DNA from: Massariosphaeria phaeospora
Lineage: Eukaryota > Ascomycota > Dothideomycetes > Pleosporales
Assembly (NCBI GenBank): GCA_011032825.1
Contig: JAADJZ010000015.1
Location: 620,001 to 684,000, forward strand
DNA: 64,000 bases
Direction: 5' to 3'
The translations under genes were made by a program, and so were the position numbers. Below, piece after piece: positions 32,733 through 46,011 of the stretch (position 1 is its first letter; each line of letters begins with the position of its first letter). The notes under the pieces were generated by a model. That model did no database searches and was not told where the DNA came from. It was given only the letters and a program-made list of their open reading frames with translations.

Positions 32733-33880
32733 AAGTACTGAATCTATTCGCGCCGCGATAGCTGTTGTGGAGGATTGAACTGCGAGAACCAGCAGTATTC
32801 AATACGGATCAAGGAACCATTCGTATTCTCCGCACAAGCTGATGTTCCTCCAGACTCGTAGCGTACACTATCCGCAGTCGTTGAGCGAGAGAAGAAGAAG
32901 CTGGAGGCATTGTGGACGACAAAGATCTCGGGTCGACGACAGCAGCCACTAGGCAGTGACGCGCTACTGCAGCAACCATCTTGGAAATCTGGCAGCTTAT
33001 CGTGCCGCGGAGAAGTGCATATGGGGCGTCTTGGGAGAGGTCACGGATGGCTGCAGTTTGGGAAAGATAAGGAAGTCGGGGGGATATGCACGTCGATCAA
33101 GTGTTCAAGGGGTAGCTAACCATTTCGAGCGCGCTATCGCACTCCACTTTTTAACGACACAACACAATCACCAAAAACAAACGGACGCACGATAGACTTT
33201 TCATAACTTTCTAGTTGCTTCTCATTATGATTTAACATGTCCTCAAGGGGTGCAAAGCTGCAAAGGAGCAGCCGGGCGGTATTAGCTACAATTCTTGCAC
33301 TGTCTGCAGACGCCATGACAGTGATGCAGCTATATGAACAAGGATATGCACAACAGACGACATGAAGAAAAGAACAAGAAACGAAAGGAAAAACAAGAAA
33401 GGAGAAGAAGAGGTTTTATTTACAATGGCGGGAGGATGGGTGGGTCTTTGACGCTTGAAAAGCGTCGGGTATCTGTAGCGACCGGTCGCGAAGCAACTTT
33501 GCTGGCTTCGATGTTGTACCGTACATAAGGAAGCGAGCGAAAGAAGGCTACAGGGCAGATTCTCGCACCATGTCGAGCGGGTCATAAGGGGAAATATTCG
33601 GAAAAAAAGAAGAGAAGACGAAAAGAAGAGTTGGACGCCCGGCGCTAGGGATGCATACAGAGAACAAAGTACTGTGTGATAGAAGCAGAGACGGCGACAC
33701 ATAACCACACTAGCACTTTTGGCGACGTCCCTTTGGGGTCCGTATGCAGAAAACCACCCAATTATCCAGTTCGGATCTGGCAAACAGAGAATTTCGAGGA
33801 AGGGAAAGGAATCGTTGCGGCCGCATGGCGGTATCGATAAGTATATGTAGAAATGTTGTTCAAGGTATCTGCACTGATCA
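32733..33880. other. Intergenic between CLC and Kelch gene
   Basis: It holds the CLC upstream region and the 3' flank of the Kelch gene. A purine-rich stretch (33361-33412) lies near the 3' flank. No gene is recognised. Confidence 0.5.
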
Positions 33881-36088
33881 TCATTTCCCAGCCCCTAGAT
33901 TCAACCAGGACATGTCTGGTTGTGGGTTCTGCTTTCGATCTTGTACCCCTGGAAAGACTGTGACGGTGCTTTCACGGCCTTCAGGGGCTCCAAATCGAGC
34001 CCCGCCAGGAAATATTGAGCTGTAACCACTTTTGGGGTAGTGAGAGCTGGTCCCATCGGCGTAATACGAGTTGACACCATCACGAGGGTTATCCATGACT
34101 ACACTGCCCGTGTAAGCGCTGCTTGGTGGCCGGTTCTCTTCAAAATTGCCCATGGGCGTCCAGCTTTCCACGGGTGCATAGTCATCATCGCGGCTAAGCC
34201 CCGACGCCGTGCTGCCTTTCGAATTCGCTCGTGCAAGCTCGGCCTGCATAGGTTGACTTGGAAGGTTTTCTTGAGAATACGTGGGACTTCCTGTGGCCAC
34301 TCGACTGATGCGTTGATTGTCGAACTTGGGAATATCGAGTGGAGGTACAGATTGTGATGGTTGACTGTACATGCGAGAGTTGGTGTACATCGACTGACTG
34401 CCAGTGCTAGTCCTTTCCGAAGCGTATGTTGACCGGTCGGACGGCATGTTTGCGAGATTTGTGGCTTCGTTGTTCGCAAAGTATCGACTCCATCCAGAGC
34501 TGCGGCTTCGGCCAGGACCGGCTGCAGCTGTCCGTGGTACGCGGCCCGAGTTTTGTCGAATCATCCTCTCCTCGATCGGCTCCGGCTTCAGATCGAATTT
34601 GGACATCTCTACTGGATCTGAGTAGCCCAGAGGACCCTTCCTCACAACCAGACCAGCTGTGCTGGCATCACTTCCTATCCCTCTCTTATGAGTCGTTGGC
34701 CCATTGCCTATAATGGCCAGGGACGTGTGCGAAACATTTCTCTCGGTGAATTTGTGGCCGATGGAACCTCCAGCTTCACTCATGAATTCGGCACCACGAT
34801 CCGCGAAACTTAACCGATCTTTCTCAATGTAACCAGTTTGTTGTTGGTTTTTGTTTTTAGATTTCCTGTATTTCAGACAGAACAGAAGCAGGATTAGGAT
34901 AGCAGCAATACCAAAGATGGCCCCAAGAGTGGCACCCAGTACTGTCAGCATCCTGCTCTTGCTGTTCAGAGCAGCGCCAGCCGGCACTGCAGGCTCAGCG
35001 CTTGGCGAGGCCTGTGCCGTTGGTGTGGTACCTCCACTGGGCGTTGATAGAATAGTTGATGACGGGGTTCCGGACGGTGAAGATTGGATCACGACTTGTT
35101 CACCGGCGAACAACTGCGTAGCGTTGACCCAAGCGTTAGACTTTTGGTTGAATATGCATAGAGGGTCCTCGTCGCTTCCTCCAGTGATGACAGCCACTCC
35201 GTTTTCATCCGAGGCAATGGAGTAGCCTGTTCGAGTGGCAGCAGGCGCGAGCGTTCCATTATAAGACGGCCAGTCCTGAATGGTCACTCGTTTTACCTTG
35301 TCGCCAACAGTGGTTCCAGGGGCGGCCACAGTGCCACCTTGATTCAGCAACGCAATTCGAGTGATCTCGTTGGGGCTCTTGCTCATGTCGAACATTTCCA
35401 GTACCCGGCTACCATCGTCTCCCCAGACCGTTGTGCATTGTACCGCATCCGGATTCGTGATGGGTGCTTGCAGACCGACACCGAGGTTCCTCCACCCTTC
35501 ACCCACGGCGAAGGTATAAACAGCACTGTTCTGAGCACTCCCCCCAACCATTACTGCTTTTGAATCGGTCCACGACATGAGTGTGGGCTTCACACTAAGA
35601 GGGGCGTCGCCGGGAGGTCCGCTGCTCACTTTATAAGGCTGTTCGAGCGAGATGGTGAAAGTCTCCGACGAAGGCTCAAAATTCCCCGGCGTGCGGGAAC
35701 CAGAGTAGACAAGAAGCGAGTTCGATGCGGGCAAATACGCAGCATCATGGCTATGACGATCCTTGGTAACCCATGTCTCTGCTCGAAGCCAATCCCACTT
35801 CTTCTGACTGAACGAGTAGTGCATCAGTCCAGGATATTCCCAACTAGCGGCGGTATCGTTCACTGCTCCTCCAACAATGTACAGCTTCGCTCCGCTCGCA
35901 TCCCCTGGTGGCACGACTTTTACACACTTCCCACCTGTCAACGATATGTCCATGGACAATTCTTCCCATTCGGCACCTTCTTTCAGTTGCAACGATTGGA
36001 ATCCTAATGGTGAATATACGTAGAGCGTCTCCTCGTGGACGACGGAGCAGTGGCCGCTAAGCGGATATTTTGGAGTTGGTCCACCCAT
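33881..36088 (-). CDS. Kelch-repeat single-pass membrane protein
   Basis: The gene is a single 735-residue ORF. Residues 1-330 contain degenerate Kelch units (LYIVGGAVND, LLVYSG, AVMVGGSAQN, VAVITGGSDE), predicted to form a beta-propeller. Residues 335-375 are a Ser/Thr/Pro-rich stalk. One strong membrane segment spans 381-404, followed by the basic stop-transfer KYRKSKNKN. The remaining 330 residues are a polar, Ser-rich cytoplasmic tail. Homologues in ascomycetes are often labelled splicing factor CLF1, which the domain layout does not support. I see no N-terminal signal peptide, odd for an exposed propeller, so an upstream exon may be missing or the topology differs. A short upstream ORF (36190-36207, five codons) precedes the start. 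Confidence 0.82.
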   Translation of the reverse strand: MGGPTPKYPLSGHCSVVHEETLYVYSPLGFQSLQLKEGAEWEELSMDISLTGGKCVKVVPPGDASGAKLYIVGGAVNDTAASWEYPGLMHYSFSQKKWDWLRAETWVTKDRHSHDAAYLPASNSLLVYSGSRTPGNFEPSSETFTISLEQPYKVSSGPPGDAPLSVKPTLMSWTDSKAVMVGGSAQNSAVYTFAVGEGWRNLGVGLQAPITNPDAVQCTTVWGDDGSRVLEMFDMSKSPNEITRIALLNQGGTVAAPGTTVGDKVKRVTIQDWPSYNGTLAPAATRTGYSIASDENGVAVITGGSDEDPLCIFNQKSNAWVNATQLFAGEQVVIQSSPSGTPSSTILSTPSGGTTPTAQASPSAEPAVPAGAALNSKSRMLTVLGATLGAIFGIAAILILLLFCLKYRKSKNKNQQQTGYIEKDRLSFADRGAEFMSEAGGSIGHKFTERNVSHTSLAIIGNGPTTHKRGIGSDASTAGLVVRKGPLGYSDPVEMSKFDLKPEPIEERMIRQNSGRVPRTAAAGPGRSRSSGWSRYFANNEATNLANMPSDRSTYASERTSTGSQSMYTNSRMYSQPSQSVPPLDIPKFDNQRISRVATGSPTYSQENLPSQPMQAELARANSKGSTASGLSRDDDYAPVESWTPMGNFEENRPPSSAYTGSVVMDNPRDGVNSYYADGTSSHYPKSGYSSIFPGGARFGAPEGRESTVTVFPGVQDRKQNPQPDMSWLNLGAGK

Positions 36089-39000
36089 GGCGGCAGAATC
36101 TCAACCGGCGCGCCCGAACGGCGATGTGTGTAAGAGAAACGGACGGATTGGCAATCCTCGAAGGGTTCTCAAAACTCGGCAGGGAGCAACTAAAAAGCGA
36201 CTAGCATTCCAAATGACTTCTCATGACGACCTAAACGGGATCCGAGAGTCGAGGGCGTCGCCGATCCAAGCGGCGTGCTCTTTGTTATGGTTGACGATGG
36301 TAGGCCGGTTCGTGTGGCCCCTTGTTGTGTGCTGGAGCGAACAAGGCGCCGGAGAATTGGCCGGTAGATCGATACCGTTGATGCCTTTCAGACGGACAAC
36401 GAAAAGGACAATGGAAACAGCGCCTCGATGGTGTCGGGCGGCAGTGGAGAAGTGGCGATGGATGTAACGAGCCGTTTGGTGTGTTGTTCCTCTGGAGAGG
36501 CGGGCGCGACGACCTACTCGAACCGAAGACAGATTGCGGATCTGGGCTGCGACTGATTCGGGCGTGTCAAACTGAAACAGGACGGCGGAACGGGGGGGCA
36601 GAGAGCGACGAGGGGACACTCTGTCAAAGAGGCGGGATGGCGGTGCTAAAGGACAGGAAGCAGCACAGCACAGCGGTGTGCGGGTTGGGACGGGACCGAG
36701 GCGGTTGGAGAGGCTCTGAGCAGCGACGACGAGGACGGAGGGAAACAGCGACAGCGAGGACGGGCGAGGAGCGGACGCTGGGCTGGTGAAGGGGTCCCGG
36801 GTGCCTCGCTGGGCGCGCAAGGAGGGCGCCGGGGCTGGCACCACACGGTGCACCGGCTGGGAGGCGAGCGAAACAGGCTAAGCGGCAACGAGCGACGGTG
36901 AGACTTGCAAGCTGCGACGGGGTTGCGCCGGCCGGGGTCTGAAACAGGCCAATAGCCGTCCGCCGGCCTCCGTGCCATTCGCCGGCCCCTGACACTAACG
37001 CAGGACCTGCCTAGCGCCACCGCGCGCTAGCCTGCCACTCCTGCGCGGCGACAAACACCATGGGTGCAGCTCGCAGCAGCTCGCAGCTCAGTCTCACAGC
37101 CTGCAGCGCGCGAACTCGTCGTCGTCGCCGGCCGCTGTGCGACAACTGGCCGCTCCGAGCCAGTGGACCAGCATGGCCAGCCGTGGGGCCGCTCAGTCGT
37201 GGCCTCACTCACCCCGCCGGCGGGGCGGATGCTGAAGTCGTCACCACACCACCCACGCGGGTGCAGATGCAAATCCCCCTGGCTGTTGACATTGTCCGCC
37301 TGTGCAAGCAGCAAGCCTCTGTTATGAAACTTCGACGTGACTGCGGGACCGGGGTTCCTCTTCATTTCCCGTCGCGCGCCCTCGCCCACGCCTGCACGCC
37401 TTCACGAATCGATGCACACTACGGGCCGCTTCAATCGAACTTCCCCAGCCTGGGCAGCACTCAACCGTTCTGCCGTCGCGCGCAGGCGTAGCTGGCTGCT
37501 TGTTCCATGTGCCACTGCAGTCGCTCTGTACTCTACCACAGAGTATCCGTACTGAGCACTCCAGTCTCCAGAGTCATATACCGACTACTCCGCATCATAT
37601 TGCTTTTCAGCATGCTGCGATTCGCACCAGATGACACCTCGTACTAGCGTTTGGGACATCGTCGTCGTCGTGCATTCGCCATGCTGGGCTAAGGGCAGAC
37701 TTGATGCTTGGTGTTCGCTGGTCTCTGCCACTCCATTCAATATTGCCTCGCGCATCTCATCGCCCGTCACCACGCTCTTTGCGGGCGGCTCGCTGCTAGA
37801 TCGTGGTCGTCGCTGGTCATCACGTTTGGGTCACATTCACACAGAGGTGATTCGCAGCCGATTGCGTGGTGGTGAGTCGTGACAGCGGGCACCTCGAGCC
37901 GCGCGCTGCACGCCGGAACATAGCGTGACAGCCCACCAACTCTCCCTATCGAGATCTAAATATGCATAGTTCCATCTTCACTGCACGCCTCATTGGTCGG
38001 CTGGTGCTTAGTCTTTACTAAGCGCACTCGACTTAATCACACCTCGACTCGAACAGCAACCACAGGTCTCCCCACACCGCAACACCAGATTATGGCGCTC
38101 ACGACTCTTGACAGGTCAATATCTCTGCTCGTACCCTTTTCGGACAGGTGACGCCCATTCATCCTTGCGAAAACTTACATTACATTAACCCTACGTCCGG
38201 AAGGACCTCCGCCAACCACAGTCCGCTATCTACGGACATTAATATCCAAGTCTGCCTGACGACTTCTCAGAGGAGCAGGCCTCGTAGTCGCGATACTACT
38301 TTCCTTCAACTCTGAACTTTGGCTTCGGCAACTCTGACCACCAACATAGAATAATGTCTTGTGTCAAGACCTTGGAAAACCTCCTAAGCATCCACAGGGC
38401 ACAGCGTTCCTTTTCGAGGAGCTGTCACTCCCGCTGCTTAGCTCCCTCTATCATTCGACTTGACGCTGCTCTGCGATCTGGTCCACCGCAAACATTGTTG
38501 CTCCGTCTCGGCCGTGGCCATCCTCCACTGCAGGACCAGGTCGGATTTCTAACCTTAGTAGGATCCTAATAAAGCTCGTTTCCGTCTTTTCTTATGCGGA
38601 ATCTTGAGCTCTCCTTGTTTCCGTTTAGTCGCCTACTAGAGGAAGCCAACTCAGGCCATTTGTTTCACACTTTCATTTCCATCGTTTGTTTCGTCATGCG
38701 TTCCTTTCCCCGTCCCCGTCTCACAGCATTTGCCTTAGCGGGATCATTTTCTAGAACTATCATGCGCAGAACAGCCTTCTCTATACCCCGATCTTGAAAC
38801 AATCCAACGCTTGCAATAAATTAACCAACGAAACAGACTTTCGGCTAAAGAATTGGTAGAACCTGCTTGTAATGGGCAACAAGTTGACCGTTCTGTGGCC
38901 AGTCAATCGACAAGGCGGATGACACCCATTAGTACCCCGGAACTAGGCTTCTTCTTCACTGTACATACTCAGACAGGCGTTACGATCTACCCCAGCTTCC

Positions 39001-40974
39001 TCAACTTGTCGCGGAGAGTGCCGCAAGTTCTGCGGCAGCGCACGGTACTGGCTACGGCTATCAGGTGTAAGGAAAATCCCCAACAGATAAGTTTTACTGA
39101 GCAAGGTCGGCCTACGATGCGACTACTTTCGTAAAATACGGTCTGTATCGCTTTTACCGCATCGCGCTGTATAGCACGACCTGGTACATTCCATGCAACG
39201 CGACCATTTGGATCGAGAACAGAATTGACTGGCACCGAGTTGGTGCCATCACCCCAATCTTGCACTGCAGTGCTCGCCCTAAGAGCTTAGGTCCAATTCG
39301 GTTGCTCTCAGTGACTTCATGCTCCCAAGTTACAACTCGAACCTGGATAACACCGATGTTCTATATTCTAAACATTGTCTTTGGACGTCATCCTAGATGA
39401 CTGTTGAGTCTTCCCGAATTTCAATGCGGGTGGCTTGCTCGCTCCATACTGTTAACGATAGATTGCTGACGACGCAGAACATTCAGCGCTCGGAGCCGCA
39501 GCGCGCCCCCAGTAAACGGACTCCGGACCTCTTACCTCAGGATGATACACAACGCTAGGTCTACCAAGCCCCATGGGTACACTTCAGTCATCTGATCATA
39601 TCGATATGCGGTGTACAGGTACACAGTACAGTGTACAGTCACTAGTAGTCAAGAGTGCACAAGGCGGTACTACTGAATTCACAAATCTCAGTATACAGAA
39701 GCATTTCGCCTTCGCTTGGGGCCAACACAGACATGTAAGACAGACGCATCGCCGGAATTTAGATTAGGCGCCTTCGCGAAAGCGTCCACGGGTGTAGCAT
39801 ACAGATTACAGCTCGCGCGTTACATGCGAACTATCGACTCTACGACCAATCACGTATATACAGTCTGTCATACGGAGTACTATATAACATATTGCACGTT
39901 CCAAGCAACTTCCGAGAAATCCGGCCTTACGCGTACATGTCGGCACATGTGGTGTCGGGAAGGTTAGTTGGCTATTGCCCCTTTGGGTATCACAGTAGCC
40001 GTGTCGCGGTCAACCCCCGCAATCAGCGTGGCTCAGCACGTCGGAACCGGGCTACGGAAATCTGCAAGCGCTGTCCTCTTTGTCCTTCCATTTCCTGGTC
40101 AATTATCATCTTCTATTCTCGTTGGACGTCCGATCGCGCGATTTACGGCGCGCTTCACGCGTCTCACCCGGTCATCCGCGGCCTGAGCCACCCAGTTGCT
40201 TTTTTCGGCAGTGACGATCTGACATTGCAGGCGCGAGTTTATCTGAGACGTTACTACATACTGCGGTATATGTATTGGTTTCCGATGCTTATCTCGAGCT
40301 ATGGGCTGATGATACAACAAGATGGGCAGCTCTATCTTTTGTAGCCAACAAGCGGTCAACAACAGTACAATGGATCCCGAGAGTCGAGACCCCTCCAGCT
40401 TTCGCCCTAAAAAAGAATATGCACGAGCGGGCCAAAAAAAATGCGAGAGGCATGTTAACTGCAGCCCAACAGACATAGCTCTCTGATTACCAATGACTTT
40501 GGATGCTACCTACTACGCCGCAATTCAGAATTCGCCAATACATCATCAACTCAACGGCAGGACAAACGTGTCTCATGTTGGACCCTCACCCGTTGCTGTC
40601 TATCGCACGACAAACTGTACACGGAATCTCAGTCTTTCCGATCAAAATCCATATCGACAATATTTCTCTCCACTGCTCACCGCCACGAGACGCACACCTT
40701 AGGTAACATGTGGGGTTGCAGGGGGCGGCACCACGGCACGGGAAGATCCCACTGTGCTGCTTTGTTTGCCGCCGTGCCGCGCTAGGGAATATTCCAGGAG
40801 AATAATCCTACAACTGCTACGCCGCTTGCGCCCCACACATGGCATGGACTTCGGGCGTTGCCCGCTTCAGGTGCTGTGTTGCACATCCTGTGCGGCGTAG
40901 TGCGGCGTAGGAGCTTGAGACGACGCGTGTCGGTTTCGAATGCGGATACGGTAAGACTGTAGGACTATCCTACA

Positions 40975-41001
40975 CGTTGACGTTGACGTTGACGTTGACG
41001 T
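40975..41001. repeat. CGTTGA hexamer microsatellite
   Basis: Four perfect copies (40975-40998) plus a partial one. The other strand reads as repeated TCAACG with TGACGT at its edge. A shorter run of related sequence occurs near 22119-22131. Confidence 0.9.
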
Positions 41002-42078
41002 CTTTCCTTTGTTGTTGTGGAGACCTGCGCCAAAAATGACGTGTCTCAGCTATCTGTTGAGAGGCTACTGTGGGGATATGGGCCACTCTGACGTTATGTG
41101 TTGCGAAACACGTTCCTGGAGCCGGTGCACTCCTAAAGCTCTGCGGGGGCTTCTACTAGACTCTGCTTTACGCAAAGCTCCAGTATGCGTACAGTAGAAG
41201 CGTGAGTTTCCTATGAGCGAGAACCTTGGCTCAAACTTTCTACATCCTTGACGCTTCAGTCAGTGCGGAGTAAATGACATCGACTAACCTCTCCCCACTT
41301 TCCTTCACGGTCTAGACAGATATCTACATATCCCTTACTGTTCCAAACGCAAGTTACAGCTACACCGAATCCACAAAGCAGACTCGTCATAGCAGAAGCC
41401 GTCACGATTCGAGTTCTACAAACCACCGAGTCCGTCCGTGGTTCCGCTAGCTCTTATTAACACCGTCTCATCTACCTCAACACCACCGACGTAAACAGTA
41501 CCACAGAACCAAACCAAACCAAACCAACTAGTTAACTTTACCCCTAGAGCGTGTTCGTTGACCTTCTAATTCTCCCTCAAGGCAAGGCAACAACACATAT
41601 ATATACTTACATCCGCAACCAAGCCACAGCCATAAACTCAACCTCCCCAACCCAATACAATCCAATACCCTTCTACAAAAACGACAAATAACAAGCTATT
41701 CCAAGTTCCAGTTCCAGTTCGCACTCTGCACATCCTCCCGCTAAATCAAATAGTATACACGACATCGTGCAGCTCGCCGATCTACAACTACAAAACGGGC
41801 AGGCAAAGTTTGCAATGATTGCAATATATAATTCGTACCTACCACTTCCTTCCTTCCAAGCCCCCCATCTACCTACCTACCCGTCTATCTATCTATCTGT
41901 TTCACATCCGACCTCCAGCTATCAAAACTACCATAGCTAGTCAACCCAAGTGCCACTGTTCTTATCTTCATTACGTTATTGACTGAATGACGTCTTTCTT
42001 GCTACCAAAGGGGAAAGGAGAGTAGGTGTAAGGCGCAACTAGTAACAGCAGTCCATACCTACTCACTACCCACTTACT

Positions 42079-42119
42079 CGCTCACTCACTCACACACACA
42101 CACACTCTCTCTCTCTCAT
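42079..42119. repeat. Compound CACT / CA / CT microsatellite
   Basis: Three simple-repeat types follow each other directly in the gene-poor region. Confidence 0.9.
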
Positions 42120-42677
42120 ACACCATACATCATACACTACATATCAGCTCGAAATGCTCCCACGTCTCCCATCTCACTCACAGGCCAACCAACCAAGCAC
42201 ACACAACAAACAGCACACCAAAACCACAACACAGTCCACCCCAATTCAGGCGTATTTGCACGAGGCAGAGAAGTTGTCGGCTAGTTGTCATCACAATTCA
42301 AATAAGATCTATATACTATGCATCTCCAAGCTAGTGTGTAAACGGCCCAAAGAACAAAAGAACGTGAGAAAGCCCTCTGTCCCCATGCCCGCTAGCGACA
42401 ACCCCTGAGATTCGAGTATAAGTACCGTAGAAGCGAAATAAGTTATACTCTTTCGACGGGGAGCGAAAAAACTTTCCATCTAAATATTTATTCACAGACC
42501 AAAACCCTCCCCGTAGAGACTGAGGGGCCCTACGCTCCCTCATTAACATCGACATGCTCTTATCATCAGTCATGGCTAGTCTACTCTCCAAGTTGAAGTC
42601 GTGTCCACCACGCTGAGACACAACGTCGATACAAGAACCGATTCCTACACCATCTTGCGTGCCGGACAAGAACAGCC

Positions 42678-45600
42678 TCACGACGCACTCTCCCGTAACC
42701 GCTGCTGCTCCTCTTCCGTCAAGCGCGAGAACTCGTCACCGAACTCATTCGTCGTAGCCGCGCGCTTGAAGAACTCGACGAGAAACGCTTGCGTCTCGTC
42801 GTCGCGCTGACGGCCCGTCCCTGGGCCATCGTCCGCGGCAAACGACATCAACTGTTCCTTGCTGAAGCCGCTGCCCAAGTCGTTGAACGGGTTTGGTTCG
42901 TCTTCCCAGTCGCCGTCGTTGGAGCCTTCGTCGGCGAGGTCGGCTGCTGCGGCGGCGTCGAGGTTGCTCGTGGCGCCGGATGCGCTTTGCAGTTCGACGA
43001 CGAGGACTTTGAGGATCTTGAGGGGGGCCGAGACGACGGTCCACTCGGGTGGCTCTGCATGAGGGGTCAGTGATGGTTGGTGGTGAGGCGGGAGGCTTTC
43101 GGGAGCATATTGCGCCACGAGTCCAGAGAGTGAGGAGGTGAACGGCAGAGTGGTACTGAAGCTCTTACGAGTGCGGGCGCGACTGCGCGTTATGATCCTT
43201 CCGTCTGTATTGTGGATCTGATCGCCCTTGACTTGGATTTGTGCTATGCGGGGGTCCTTTAGATCGTATAGCTTGGAGAGTGCGATAACACTACGCAGCA
43301 CCACTATTAGTATTCGTATCTCAAAAGGTGACAGCAAATGTGTTCGGCGGAGAAGAGGTGTACTTACTTTTGCCTGATCTCGTCATACCCAGCGAAGTTG
43401 ATCGAGTTCTCAAGCCATTTCGCCAACACAACCTGTAGTCCATTCACACCTCCGATATCTTGTCTGGCTAAAAACTCAACAACTTCAGAGGCATGGTTCA
43501 GACTTAGCCTGGCAAATACAAGTGTCAGACTCTGGATGAACTGCGAATACGTAGCGGTGCCGAGTCTCACAGCAACCGTTCGCAGCAGTTGTTCGAGGAA
43601 CGGACCTAACCGCTCATGGCCGGCCTTTTCCACGAACTCAGCAGCAAGCGCGCCAACCTCGCCAGCGGCGTTGTCACTAACGGTTGTGCCAAGCAAACGA
43701 TCAATGATGAGAAGGACAACCTCGAGTCCCCCCTTTCCGGTCTCATCGCGCCATTCGAACAGTTGTTGGTGATCGTGTGAGATGATGTTCTTGACGGCTG
43801 TCGTAGCAGACTTGAGGAGTTCATCATCCGTGGAGCCGAGCAGCAGCCTAGTCAGTTTTGGCATCGTAGTCTGAACGAAGCCGCTTGGAAGAGGTTCAGT
43901 GCCATGCTCAGCCAGGACGGAGAGGAGATCGGCGGCAAGATTAGTTAGCGCATTCTCTTCAGTGAGGTTACCAACGTCGAAAGCTCCCGTCAAGGATGGT
44001 AGTACTTTGGCGCACAGATTGACGTAAGAATCACCACCCATTTGTGAGATTATCTCTGTAACATCCTCGAAAGTCTCGTTAACAAGCATGACTAACTGGA
44101 AGTTATTAGCGCCATGGCTGGCGACGGTAAACAACAAATCGAGTCCATTGCCGGTAATGCATATCCGCGTATTGAGAAGGATGGCATCCCTGAGAGTCTC
44201 CACCAGTGTCACCATCAGGTCGTCGCTCTCGGCCAATTCTTGCATGTCCTGCGCTTGTAGGTAATTTGAAATCGCTGTGATGATAGATGCTTGGAGTGGT
44301 TGAGTGATACTATGCGGAAGAGCTTGGAGATAAAATTGGAGCGCGCGGATGCACGAAACCTGGACCACATCGGACCCGTCAGTGGGGATCGCCTGCACAC
44401 ATGCCTCGAGGAAGGATGAGGAGAGCTGTTGCAAAGCATCGCCAGATGTCCTAGTGAGACTTCCCGCGACCAAATACCCCCGCGCCCGCAGGAAGATATC
44501 CGACTGCTGCATAGCATAGCGGATGAAGTCGATGAATCCAGTCGCAGCTTCCGGTCCGATCTGCTTGTCTACGTCTTGGAAGTCGCTGAGGAGTTGATTC
44601 AGAATGTAAAGTGCAGCTTCTTTCGCTTTCCAGCTTTGGGTGGTCGAGTACAGTGATCGCGTGTAAGCCAAGAGGCCTTCTACAGTGGGCTGGTGGAGCC
44701 ATTCGCCGAGTTTGATGACCAGGTCTCCGCAAGCTGTCCGAGGTGTGTAGTTTGCCGTAACGCTAGTCTCCTCGGAAAGGAAGATGTTCACATCCACATT
44801 CCAAAGCCCCTCCTCTTCCGTCGTGATTTGCGCATATGCGACCGCGAGCTTCATGACCTCGGTGACCCAAGTCCCTTCGGCGCCTTGGTGGTTCTGGAGC
44901 TGCTTTTCGAGTTCGGAGCGGACTGGCGGTGCTCGGAGACAGGCCTGCATGAAGTCAAGCTCTTCGAGAACGAGAAAATCCAGTGTGTAGGGGAGTCCAT
45001 CGGCGTCTTCCATTCTACTCTGACGCTCCTCCTCTATGTATATCTGGTGATAAGCGGTCTGTAACGACGAAAGCTCTTCCCAGGTGGCCGAGAACAGGAC
45101 GGGGGTTTGCGGAGAGAGTATGGCTGGGAAAACGGACCGTATGCGCATAAGAGTCTAGAAAAGTCAGTATGAAATCCCGCAGCGCGAGTATGGGAGCGTA
45201 CCTTGACAACTTGAAGTTTCAGTGCCACCAGCCCCCTGTAGGTCTCTGCTTTTGGCGCATCTTCATTCTCTTCTTGCTCTGAAGGTGGATCCGGTAGTCT
45301 CGTCTTCATGATACTGACAAAGAAGGGCGTCCACTGGCTCAGAACCTCGTCGGCAAAGGCCTTGACGGGTGCTTTATGGTCCTCCATGACCATTTCGAGG
45401 ATGTCAAAGCAGCCCCGGAACACGCTGCAAGCCAGGGCCCGCAACGTAGGCTTCCGTGCCTCGTTGACAGCGACATGGTATACAACATTGACCAGTTCAC
45501 GGGCCACGTTGAAGAACTGCTCCTCGCTGAAGCAATCGTCGACGAGCTCGCCCAGGACCTTCAGGGCGCCGTGCAGCTGTCCTTCGGTGCCGTTGGGGAT

Positions 45601-46011
45601 GATGTGCATCAGGTTCGGCAGCAGGTCCGGCCATTGCTCTGGGAAGTCGGAGCCCGCGATCTTGCTGACCACCAGGCTGGCGGCGGCCTTGAGCTTGCGG
45701 TCGAGCTGGTCCGTCGTGGCGAGCTCCAGCAGGTCCTTCCGTATCCGCGCCTTGTTCTCGTCCGTGACCAGTACACGGCCCTTGAATTCGTCCAAGGTGT
45801 CGCTCCAGCCGGCCAGCACGAGCTGCTTGAGGGCCAGCAGGGCGGCCTGCCGTATGTTGAGCGGTACGCTGTCATGCGAGGCGATGGAGACGAGGCCGAG
45901 GGGCAGTTCCTGGTGGCCGTAGAAGGACAGCAGCTGGGCCTCGGCGTGCTGGCGGGTGTCACTCTGGGCCGTTTGCGTGGCGGAGAGCAGCTGCACTAGT
46001 TGCTCCTCCAT
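42678..46011 (-). CDS. KAP114: Importin-9 / KAP114 family karyopherin
   Basis: Four exons (45202-46011, 43368-45154, 43169-43290, 42678-43054; introns 47, 77 and 114 bp) give 1031 residues, close to human importin-9 (1041) and yeast Kap114 (1004). These beta-karyopherins carry histones H2A-H2B, TBP and other cargo into the nucleus. The N-terminal importin-beta domain is visible in NIRQAALLALKQLV, followed by HEAT-repeat helices throughout. Near the C-terminus there is an acidic loop (DEGSNDGDWEDEPNPFNDLG), a region tied to cargo and Ran handling in the family. Junctions rebuild EIRQNVIALSKLYDL and RSRARTQPPEWTVVSAPLKILK, matching importin-9 sequence types. The frame stays open through part of the last intron, giving a misleading Ser-rich insert if unspliced. 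REV7 is divergent at 666 bp. Confidence 0.93.

Larger units (their letters stand above)
36089..42677. other. 6.6-kb gene-poor region
   Basis: It lies between the start of the Kelch gene and the 3' end of KAP114, both on the minus strand. 36.1-37.9 kb is GC-rich and may be promoter and leader. 37.9-42.6 kb is of moderate composition, without the AT bias of the transposon island. Many ORFs below about 210 codons occur on both strands; none has a recognisable domain, and I could not chain them by credible splice sites. Simple repeats occur at 40975-41001 and 42079-42119. Long non-coding RNA, distant regulation or a decayed gene or repeat are all possible. Confidence 0.5.

Noticed and set aside
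45034..45201. Read-through of KAP114 exon 1 into a Ser/Pro-rich extension
   Set aside because: This is intron 1 and out-of-frame exon 2. Splicing 45155-45201 gives the expected importin sequence.
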